This document shows positions 57,494 through 64,000 of a stretch of 64,000 nucleotides of DNA, piece after piece. The DNA lies in assembly GCA_963764215.1 (NCBI GenBank), contig CAVXRS010000007.1, positions 124,001 to 188,000 of the forward strand, given 5' to 3'. Every line of letters starts with the position of its first letter. Position 1 is the stretch's first letter. The position numbers and the translations under genes were made by a program. The DNA comes from JAFDWI01 sp963764215 (GTDB taxonomy: Bacteria > Actinomycetota > Acidimicrobiia > Acidimicrobiales > Iamiaceae). The notes under the pieces are model-generated. The model ran no database searches. It saw only the letters and a list, made by a program, of their open reading frames with translations, and was not told the origin of the DNA.

Positions 57494-58849
57494 CGCGACG
57501 CCTGCTCCTGAGCTACCTCGCCATCACGATCGTCGTACTGGTCATGCTGGAGGTACCCCTCGGCATCTTCTATGCACAGCGAGAACGGGACCGCCTCACC
57601 ACAGATGTCGAGCGCGATGCCAGCGTGATCGCCACGATCTACGAGGACGACGTCGAGCTCGGACGTGCACCCGACCCCGCAGTCGCGGCCCTCTACCACC
57701 AGCGCACCGGCGCCCGAGTCGTGCTCGTCGACGATGCCGGCATCTCCCTGGTCGACACCGGAGCCGCGACCCCCCGGGACTTCTCGACACGCCCCGAGAT
57801 CGCAACCGCGCTGAGTGGGGCCCGCGCCGCCGGGATCCGCCGGTCGGACACACTCCACACCTCACTGCTCTACGTCGCGGTGCCGGTGGCGTCGAGCGGC
57901 GTGGTGCACGGGGCGCTGCGTATCACGCTCGACGCCGGCAGCGTCGATACACGCACCTACCGGTTCTGGGCGGGGCTCGCCGGCATCGCCCTGATCATTC
58001 TCGCCGTCGTCGCGCTCGTGGGCTGGGCCCTTGCGCGCTCCGTCACGCGACCACTCCGCCACCTCAGCAGGACCGCCACGAGGTATTCGGGCGGGGACCT
58101 CGTCGCAGACGAGGAACCGGTCCTCGGACCACCGGAGATCCGGGAGCTCGCGGCGGCCATGGACACCATGGCGGTACGCCTCGACGCCCTGATCGGCGAG
58201 CAACGAACATTCGTCGCGGACGCCTCCCACCAACTCCGGACCCCCCTGACGGCCCTGCGACTCCGCCTCGAGAACCTCCAGACCCGCGTGTCCGCCGAAG
58301 AAGCTGCCGAGCTCGAGGCGGTCATCGACGAGAGCACCCGGCTCGCCGCGCTGGTCGCGGACCTGTTGCAGCTCGCGCAGGCCGACGAAAACGTCTCCGT
58401 GGGCACCGTCGATCTGCGCGAACTGGTCGAGGAACGGACCGACATGTGGTCTGCCGTCGCCGACGAGCGAGGCATCGCGATCCAGATGCGCGCCCCGGAC
58501 GAAGCTGTCCTTGCTCAGGCCCGACCTGGTGCCGTCGACCAGGTGCTCGACAACCTGCTCGACAACGCGCTCGAACGCCAGCCCCGACCATGGCATGGTT
58601 CGGGTCGAGCTGAACCCGGGGTCGGTGGAACACGTCCTCGAAATCTCCGACCAGGGACCAGGGCTCAGCGACGCGGACAAGGACCGGGCGATCCGCCGGT
58701 TCTGGCGCGGCGATGCCTCGGCCCCTGGCACTGGACTCGGTCTCGCCATCGCCTCGGCGCTGGTGGCGGGGTCACGTGGTTCGATCGAGCTGACCGACGC
58801 CACCGACCATGGCCTCACAGTCGTCGTTCGCCTCCCGGCCGCAACGTGA
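57490..58849 (+). CDS. Sensor histidine kinase, frameshifted
   Basis: ATG at 57490. Two transmembrane segments (SYLAITIVVLVMLEVPLGIF and AGLAGIALIILAVVALVGWA) flank a periplasmic domain with GARVVLVDDAGISLVDTG. HAMP, then H247 in FVADASHQLRTPLTALRLRL, N-box DQVLDNLLDNALE; after a break near 58572, DQGPGLSDADKDRAIRRFWR and GTGLGLAIASALVAGSRGSI. About 452 residues, otherwise complete. Partner of the upstream regulator. Signal unknown. Confidence 0.88.
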
Positions 58850-58856
58850 CCAGGCG

Positions 58857-59333
58857 TCAGTGGCCACCCGCCGATGCCGGCGGGTCGGCCGCGATCGTGC
58901 GATTGAGCCCGTCGATCAGTTCCTTGACCTCTGTGGGCGTGAGCTTCGACTCTTTGTGGAGCCCGAAGTAGGTGTAGTACCCGGGCGGCATCCCGTGACC
59001 GACGGCCTCGGCGGCGTTGTCCGCTTCCTCGCCGGGTGTGGTGTGCCACTCGCTGAAGTTCAGGGACGCCCGGCCCTCCTTGACGTGGTTGGCGATGTAC
59101 CAGCTGACGGGCGCCACCTTCTCGAACGCCGGGACCTTCGTCTCGTTGCTGTGGCACGCGAAGCAGGCGCGCACCGCGAGGGCGCGTGTCTTCGGGCTGT
59201 CCCACGCCGGCTCGTCGCGCGCCTTGGGATTGTCGACCCGGTATGGCACGAGCTGGATCAGCAAGAAGGCGACCAATCCTGCGAGCAGCAGCTTGACCCA
59301 CCAGGAGGAGAGAAATCGTTTCACGGCGCCCAT
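58857..59333 (-). CDS. Haem-binding domain protein (C-x-x-C-H), membrane-anchored
   Basis: 158 residues. N-terminal membrane segment WWVKLLLAGLVAFLLIQLVP. The domain carries one c-type haem site (VRACFACHSNETKVPAFEKV) and NHVKEGRASLNFSEWHTT, MPPGYYTYFGLHKESKLTPT, matching the haem-binding domain PF14376. Probably a periplasmic or outer-face electron carrier. Convergent with the kinase gene; may belong with the electron-transfer functions nearby. Confidence 0.88.
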   Translation of the reverse strand: MGAVKRFLSSWWVKLLLAGLVAFLLIQLVPYRVDNPKARDEPAWDSPKTRALAVRACFACHSNETKVPAFEKVAPVSWYIANHVKEGRASLNFSEWHTTPGEEADNAAEAVGHGMPPGYYTYFGLHKESKLTPTEVKELIDGLNRTIAADPPASAGGH

Positions 59334-59408
59334 CCTTGTTCGGCCCCCGCATCATCGTTCGTCACGATGGGGGGAACCAGAGGCGGAAGTCCCTCCGGCC
59401 GCGCCGGG

Positions 59409-59534
59409 TCAGCGGACCTTGGGATCGAGGAAGAGGCCGAGCAACTCGCCGATGGTCTGCTCACGCCCACCGGGCTCGCGGAGCGGGAGGCCATCCTGGG
59501 TGTGGAACGGGTCTGTCCCCGCGGCAACCGACAC
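59409..59534 (-). CDS. Possible 41-residue ORF upstream of arsenic genes
   Basis: GTG at 59534 reads VSVAAGTDPFHTQDGLPLRE and PGGREQTIGELLGLFLDPKV, ending at 59409. The frame is clean and looks like coding sequence, perhaps the tail of a lost regulator, but no ribosome site or family is evident. Confidence 0.3.
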   Translation of the reverse strand: MSVAAGTDPFHTQDGLPLREPGGREQTIGELLGLFLDPKVR

Positions 59535-59537
59535 GTA

Positions 59538-59588
59538 TTGACTTTGGTCGATGCGTTGCTAGGGTGTTGGACATCGACGATCGTCGAT
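59538..59588 (+). promoter_or_regulatory. Promoter and palindrome before the cadI/ACR3 genes
   Basis: TTGACT (59538-59543) with TAGGGT after 16 bases can serve as -35/-10. Downstream, ATCGACGA-TCGTCGAT (59573-59588) is a perfect 16-bp palindrome, placed where an ArsR-type repressor would block initiation. No arsR gene is visible nearby. Confidence 0.45.
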
Positions 59589-59618
59589 CGATCCAATCGG
59601 AGGTTCCCGTGTCCCGTC

Positions 59619-60089
59619 ATGCAGCTCGCACTCAACGTCACCGACATCGACGCAGCCGTCGAGTTCTACTCGAAGCTGTTCGCGACCGAGCCGGCCAAGC
59701 GCAAGCCGGGCTACGCGAACTGGGAGATCGCCGACCCGCCGCTGAAGCTCGTCCTGTTCGAGGGCGCCGAGGGCGGCACCATCAACCACCTCGGCGTGGA
59801 GACCGAGACCGCCGCGGAGGTCGCCGGGGCGGAGGCCCGCCTCGCGGAGACCGGGCTGGAGACCACCGGGGTGGACGACACCATCTGCTGCTACGCCAGC
59901 AAGGTCGAGACCTGGGTGACCGATCCCGACGGCGCCAAGTGGGAGTGGTACGTCAAGACCGGCGACGCCGACCAGCTCACCAACCAGATCCTCACCGAGG
60001 GCGAGACCGCGCAGTGCTGCGCCCCCGCAGCTGCCGAGCCGGTCACGCTGGGCCGGGCCGGAACTCCCGCCGAGTCGGGCTGCTGCTGA
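59619..60089 (+). CDS. CadI/ArsI-family VOC protein
   Basis: 156 residues: MQLALNVTDIDAAVEFYSKL, FATEPAKRKPGYANWEIADP, PLKLVLFEGAEGG, NHLGVETETAAEVAGAEARL, TICCYASKVETWVTDPDGAK, WEWYVKTGDADQL. The vicinal Cys pair (I-C-C-Y-A), His in I-N-H-L-G-V and Glu in W-E-W-Y are shared with ArsI C-As lyases and mycobacterial CadI; the first ArsI histidine is Gln here, closer to CadI. A Cys-rich tail (AQCCAPAAAEP, ESGCC) may bind metal. A GTG 13 bases upstream would be the usual start but is out of frame by one base. Confidence 0.85.
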   Translation: MQLALNVTDIDAAVEFYSKLFATEPAKRKPGYANWEIADPPLKLVLFEGAEGGTINHLGVETETAAEVAGAEARLAETGLETTGVDDTICCYASKVETWVTDPDGAKWEWYVKTGDADQLTNQILTEGETAQCCAPAAAEPVTLGRAGTPAESGCC

Positions 60090-60094
60090 GCACC

Positions 60095-61181
60095 GTGGCG
60101 ACCGCGGAGACCGACACCGGGCCGGTCGCGGCCAAGCTGTCGACGCTCGACCGGTACCTGCCGGTCTGGATCGTCCTCGCCATGGCCACCGGCATCGGCC
60201 TCGGACGGCTGATCCCCAACCTCAACGACACGCTCGATCACATCAAGGTCGACACCGTCTCGCTGCCGATCGCCATCGGGCTGTTGGCGATGATGTACCC
60301 GGTTCTCGCCAAGGTCCGCTACACGCACATCGGCGACGAGCTCGCCGATCGCCGCACCTTGGGCGTCTCCCTGCTCCTGAACTGGGTGGTCGGCCCGCTG
60401 CTCATGTTCACCCTCGCCTGGGTGTTCCTCGCCGACCTCCCCGAGCTGCGCACCGGCCTGATCATCGTCGGGCTCGCCCGCTGCATCGCCATGGTCCTGA
60501 TCTGGAACGACCTGGCGTTCGGCAGCCGCGAGCTCGCCGCGGTCCTCGTCGCGATCAACTCGGTGTTCCAGATCGCCATGTACTCGGTGCTCGGCTGGTT
60601 CTACCTCGACGTGCTGCCCGGCTGGTTGGGCCTCGACAGCACCACCCTGAACGTCGGGCTGTGGGCCATCGCCAAGTCCGTCCTGATCTTCCTCGGCATC
60701 CCGCTGCTCGCGGGCTTCCTCACCCGGACCATCGGCGAGGCCCGCAAAGGCACCGAGTGGTACGAGCACACCTTCCTTCCACGCATCGGACCGGTCGCCC
60801 TCTACGGCCTGCTGTTCACCATCGTCGTGCTCTTCGCCCTGCAGGGCCGACCAGATCACCAACCACCCCCTCGACGTCGCACGCGTCGCGGTCCCGCTGC
60901 TCGTGTACTTCGCGGTCATGTGGGGCGGGTCGTTCGTGCTCGGCTACCGGATGGGCTTCCCCTACGAACGCAACGTGTCGGTCGCCTTCACCGCCGCGGG
61001 CAACAACTTCGAGCTCGCCATCGCGGTGTCGATCGCGGTGTTCGGCGTCACCTCGGGCCAGGCGCTCGCCGGCACCATCGGCCCGCTCATCGAGGTCCCC
61101 GCCCTCATCGCGCTCGTCTACGTCTCGCTGTGGGCCAAGCGCCGCTTCTACTCCGGCGGCTTCGTGACCTCAGGTCGCTGA
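60095..61181 (+). CDS. arsB (ACR3-type): Arsenite efflux transporter, ACR3 family, frameshifted
   Basis: GTG at 60095, 5 nt after the CadI/ArsI stop. Ten helices; RYLPVWIVLAMATGIGLGRL, LPIAIGLLAMMYPVLAKVRY and LIIVGLARCIAMVLIWNDLA (the conserved cysteine of ACR3) are diagnostic, as is VAFTAAGNNFELAIAVSIAV near the end. A single extra C near 60851 breaks the frame; total length is otherwise 361 residues. Exports As(III) or related oxyanions. Confidence 0.92.
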
Positions 61182-61466
61182 GGTCGCGACCACCGGACCG
61201 ATGTGCCGCTCGGGCGGACCCGACAGGAGTGGCACCACGTGCTCCATCATCCACGGTGAACCCACCTCGGTCGCGACCCGGTCGAGGGTCTCGGTGGTGT
61301 CCGCGAAGATCAGCAGCACGGCCTCGTTCTCGCCGCTGTGGACGATCTGGAACGAGTCGAACCCGTCGATGGCCTGCATCTTCTCCAGGAGCGCATCCTT
61401 CGCGTCGGAGAAGAGCGAGGGATCCACGGGATCCTTGAAGTGCAGGACGTTCACGACGGCGGCCAT
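61170..61466 (-). CDS. Small dimeric alpha/beta-barrel-type protein
   Basis: 98 residues: MAAVVNVLHFKDPVDPSLFS, DAKDALLEKMQAIDGFDSFQ, IVHSGENEAVLLIFADTTET. This resembles antibiotic-biosynthesis-monooxygenase-like ferredoxin folds (V-L-H-F-K... G-F-x-x-x-x-x-V...A-V-L-x-x-F-x-D). Function unknown. It overlaps the ACR3 3' end tail to tail by 12 bases. Confidence 0.7.
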   Translation of the reverse strand: MAAVVNVLHFKDPVDPSLFSDAKDALLEKMQAIDGFDSFQIVHSGENEAVLLIFADTTETLDRVATEVGSPWMMEHVVPLLSGPPERHIGPVVATSAT

Positions 61467-61516
61467 CGGCGAACCCTACTGGCGCGCGCCGGTCGAGGGC
61501 CGTACCGTCGCGTTCC

Positions 61517-62221
61517 ATGCCCTTGGACGCGGCCGGGTCACGGCGCTTCTACGACCGGATCGGACGGCTCCAGGACACGCAGCGCTTCTACGAGGACCCA
61601 TCGGTCCGACGATTGGTGGAGCTCGCGAACTTCGAGCGGAGCGAGGCCGTGTTCGAGCTCGGCTGTGGCACGGGCAGCTTGGCCGCGGACCTGCTGGAGA
61701 CGACCCTGCCCGAGAGCGCGACCTACCTCGGCGTCGACGTCAGCCCGAAGATGGTGTCGCTCGCCGCGTCCCGGCTCGCCGCGTGGTCGCCACGAGCGAG
61801 CGCGCAGCAACTCGAACCACCGGCGGTGGTCCTGCCCGGCGACGACGGCGCCTTCGACCGCTTCGTCGCCACCTACGTCTTCGACCTGCTGTCATCCGAC
61901 GATGCGCAGGCGCTGCTGGCCGAGGCCGCACGTCTGCTCGCCCCGGGAGGGCTGCTCGCCCTGGTCTCGCTCACCCACGGGACGACCGCGGCGAGCCGCG
62001 CGATCTGCTCGACGTGGAACGCGGTCGCGCTCCGCTGGCCGTCGCTGGTCGGCGGCTGTCGACCGATCGAGCTGCGCGACCTCGTGACCGGGCCGTCCTG
62101 GGACGTCGAGCACGTCGAGGTCGTCGTGCGCTTCGGGGTGGCCTCCGAGGTCCTGGTCGCCCGACGGGTTGACCCCGCCGCTCGGGGCGAAGTGCCTGGA
62201 AGTGTGGACGAAGGGCCCTAG
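61517..62221 (+). CDS. Class I SAM-dependent methyltransferase
   Basis: 234 residues: YDRIGRLQDTQRFYEDPSVR, FELGCGTGSLAADLLETTL (motif I), YLGVDVSPKMVSLAASRLAA, DGAFDRFVATYVFDLLSSDD, ARLLAPGGLLALVSLTHG. A generic small-molecule methyltransferase. Position after arsenic genes invites an ArsM guess, but ArsM's conserved cysteines are absent, so this is not supported. Substrate unknown. Confidence 0.82.
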   Translation: MPLDAAGSRRFYDRIGRLQDTQRFYEDPSVRRLVELANFERSEAVFELGCGTGSLAADLLETTLPESATYLGVDVSPKMVSLAASRLAAWSPRASAQQLEPPAVVLPGDDGAFDRFVATYVFDLLSSDDAQALLAEAARLLAPGGLLALVSLTHGTTAASRAICSTWNAVALRWPSLVGGCRPIELRDLVTGPSWDVEHVEVVVRFGVASEVLVARRVDPAARGEVPGSVDEGP

Positions 62222-62275
62222 GCGGGCGCGGTCCTCGTCCATACGGTGGTGGGGAGACCACGAGGCAGGTGCCCC

Positions 62276-62860
62276 ATGACGTATCCCGCGAACTTCGAGC
62301 TCGATGCAGACGCCGAGATCGACAATTGGCGCCCGCTCGTGCACTGGTTGCTGGCGATCCCCCACGTGGTGATCGCCGACGCGCTGCAACGGGTCGGCGA
62401 GGTCGTCGCGCTGATCAGCTGGTTCGCCATCGTGTTCACCGGCAAGCTGCCCGAGGGCCTGGCGAACCTCCAGTGCCTGGTCCTGCGCTACCGCATGCGG
62501 GTGTACAGCTACGTCTTCTGGCTCCGGGAGGACTACCCCCGGTTCGAGTTCTCCCAGGGCGGCGCCGACCCCGGTGACGACCCCGTCCGGGTCGGCTTCG
62601 AGCCGGCGCTCACCCAGCGCAACCGGCTCACGGTCGGGTTTCGCATCATCCTGGTCATCCCCGCCGCGATCTTCGGTGTGCTGTTGACCATCGCCTCGGT
62701 CTTCGTCCTGCTCGTGGCGTTCTTCGCCGTGCTGTTCACGGGCCGGTGGCCAGCAGGGCTGCGCAACTTCGTCGTCGGCTGGGGCCGGTACCTGGTCCGC
62801 CTCTCTGCCTATGCCGGACTGCTCACCGACGACTACCCGCCGTTCTCGCTCGACCGCTGA
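62276..62860 (+). CDS. DUF4389 membrane protein
   Basis: 194 residues: YPANFELDADAEIDNWRPLV, HWLLAIPHVVIADALQRVGE, WFAIVFTGKLPEGLANLQCL, VLRYRMRVYSYVFWLREDYP, then a second W-x-x-G-L-R-N...R-Y unit. This is the DUF4389 pattern of paired F-T-G-x-x-P-x-G-L and Y-P segments with four helices. Function unknown. Confidence 0.88.
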   Translation: MTYPANFELDADAEIDNWRPLVHWLLAIPHVVIADALQRVGEVVALISWFAIVFTGKLPEGLANLQCLVLRYRMRVYSYVFWLREDYPRFEFSQGGADPGDDPVRVGFEPALTQRNRLTVGFRIILVIPAAIFGVLLTIASVFVLLVAFFAVLFTGRWPAGLRNFVVGWGRYLVRLSAYAGLLTDDYPPFSLDR

Positions 62861-62892
62861 CTCTGGCCGACCGACGGCCGCCAAGGCGCGGA

Positions 62893-62976
62893 TCAGAACT
62901 CGGCGTCGGCGAAGCGAGCGTCCAGGGCCGACCCCACCACCTGGAATGCCGGGTCGGCCGCATCAGGTCGTTGCAT
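62893..62976 (-). CDS. Possible 27-residue ORF with strong ribosome site
   Basis: ATG at 62976 preceded by AGGAGGG and 9 nt encodes MQRPDAADPAFQVVGSALDA and RFADAEF, ending at 62893. It may be a leader, a fragment, or chance. The strong ribosome site is the only real support. Confidence 0.25.
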   Translation of the reverse strand: MQRPDAADPAFQVVGSALDARFADAEF

Positions 62977-63096
62977 CACGGAGAACCCTCCTGTGAGCGC
63001 AGCGAACCACTGAGCAGCCGTGGCCGGTACATGCTTCGCTGCAGACGATGCACGTACTCGCGGACAAGATCCGCTACGAGTGCGATATCGGCCCGG

Positions 63097-64000
63097 TCAC
63101 AAGCCGAGAACCTCCGGTGGCGAATCCGCGGGATGGTTCAGGTCGATCAGGATCCCCATCTTCCGTGCGAGCTCGACGGATTCTCCGCGCGACGAAGCCC
63201 CCAACTTTCGGTAGATCGCCACCGAGTGCGACTTCACCGTGTTGCGACTCACGATCAGCTTGTCCGCGATCTCCTGAAGCGACAGGTTCGTGGGCAGATA
63301 GGCGAGCACGCGCAGCTCTGCCGGGCTCAGCTGGAGACCAAACCCGAGCGAGTCCTCGCCGACCCGCAGCCGATGGATCAGATCATCCAACTCTTCGTTC
63401 AGTCGGGACGCCGTGGAGTCGATCTTTCGGTCGGCGTCGGCGAGGACGGCCAGTCGGCGGGCCTCGGCTCGATCACCCAGGGCAAGCGCAGCCTGAGCCA
63501 GCACGAGGTGGCACAGGAGGCCGGTGCGAGGCGACAGACGCCCCAGCCGCTCCAGCATCTCAGAGGCGTTCGCGGCGGCGCGTTTGGCTTCATCGGCCAG
63601 TCCGACGCGTGCGAAGACAAGAGCGCTGATAGCGAAGGCGGGTAGCGCGGGCATGACGCGGATGAGGTGATGGCGTTCGGCGAGGGCATTGCTTCGGCGC
63701 GTTTCGCTCTCGGCGCCGACGAGGTCTCCGGCCCGAAGGTCGAGAAGGGCGAGGTGGGCGAGTGCGTTGGCCTCGAACGCAGGTGCGTCACCGACCGAGG
63801 CGAGGCTCGCCTCGAACAGGCCCCGGGAGGTGTCGTCGTTCCCGACCATCGAATGCGCGGTTCCGAGCAGCAAGGTCGCCATGGGCCACCACGGGTTCGA
63901 ACCGGCGCCTCCGGCGGCCCGCACGAAGGTGGCGTCCCGGATCACGCCGGGGAGCCCTTCCAAACCTGCCAGTGCCCGAACAATGGTGAGGGCGACGGTG
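63097..64000 (-). CDS. LuxR-family regulator with helical repeat region (partial)
   Basis: The frame stays open to the window end, so the N-terminus (often an AAA/NACHT-type ATPase in the LAL/MalT group) is missing. The visible 300 residues have TPR-like helices (LFEASLASVGDAPAFEANAL, LVLAQAALALGDRAEARRLA) and the LuxR HTH (LSPAELRVLAYLPTNLSLQE, IADKLIVSRNTVKSHSVAIY, RKLGASSRGESVELARK). A transcription factor responding to an unknown ligand. Confidence 0.85.
   Translation of the reverse strand, partial: TVALTIVRALAGLEGLPGVIRDATFVRAAGGAGSNPWWPMATLLLGTAHSMVGNDDTSRGLFEASLASVGDAPAFEANALAHLALLDLRAGDLVGAESETRRSNALAERHHLIRVMPALPAFAISALVFARVGLADEAKRAAANASEMLERLGRLSPRTGLLCHLVLAQAALALGDRAEARRLAVLADADRKIDSTASRLNEELDDLIHRLRVGEDSLGFGLQLSPAELRVLAYLPTNLSLQEIADKLIVSRNTVKSHSVAIYRKLGASSRGESVELARKMGILIDLNHPADSPPEVLGL

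Noticed and set aside
61517..62221. Arsenite methyltransferase (ArsM)
   Set aside because: Close to the ACR3 gene but lacks the conserved ArsM cysteines; kept as a generic SAM methyltransferase.

Overview
The window is high-GC DNA from an actinobacterium. It carries a UPF0182-type tail, a UvrD2-like helicase with HRDC, DUF222/HNH with a LexA-type SOS box, a SARP/BTAD regulator, many TetR and VapBC genes, and frequent GTG starts. An Acidimicrobiia-like lineage would fit, but there is no rRNA or marker gene here to prove it. Many genes are split by single-base frame changes while both halves stay conserved. The assembly therefore probably contains uncorrected indels, most densely at about 10.4-23.6 kb; genes described as frameshifted below are read through these breaks.

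Layout. 0-1.2 kb: end of a UPF0182-like protein, a methyltransferase and an intact initiator tRNA-fMet. 1.2-22.3 kb: a probable genomic island. The 3' half of the tRNA and its downstream hairpin are repeated at 22240-22299, as expected of att sites. The left part holds a PD-(D/E)XK protein, a shortened PIN toxin with antitoxin, and catabolic cargo (AraC regulator with extradiol dioxygenase, alkylsulfatase, an alcohol dehydrogenase-DUF4386 fusion with its TetR repressor). The right part is defence-like: a PIN protein and an HTH-ImmA/IrrE protein divergent from a ubiquitin-like operon (Ubl, E2-fold protein, JAB-E1 fusion), then a restriction-modification-like cluster (two N6-adenine methyltransferases, a GIY-YIG/DExH helicase, a DUF262-DUF1524-RAMA protein, a small SAM-like protein).

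22.3-35 kb: PD-(D/E)XK protein, degraded fragments, P-loop kinase, carotenoid oxygenase whose 3' end is duplicated 1.7 kb downstream, DUF998 proteins, SnoaL-like protein, CoA-binding protein, secreted GxGYxYP protein and UvrD2-like helicase. 35-42.8 kb: SOS-box HNH protein, VapBC, SRPBCC proteins, and an operon of methyltransferase, TetR and an alpha/beta hydrolase-glycosyltransferase fusion behind a TTGACA promoter that overlaps a perfect palindrome. 42.8-54 kb: ZIP transporter, Ca2+/cation exchanger, heavy-metal P-type ATPase fused to hemerythrin, DMT transporter, nitrilase-rhodanese-DUF1059 cluster, SARP regulator and P2-type cation ATPase. 54-64 kb: ferric-reductase-like membrane protein with ApbE and two small anchored proteins opposite a two-component system, haem-binding protein, arsenic/cadmium genes (CadI/ArsI-like and ACR3), methyltransferase, DUF4389 protein and a LuxR-type regulator cut by the window end.

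The most unusual material is the island's right half, where a bacterial ubiquitin-like conjugation operon with a cysteine-free E2-fold protein sits beside a multi-enzyme DNA-modification/restriction cluster that includes a RAMA reader. No integrase, CRISPR array or rRNA was seen.
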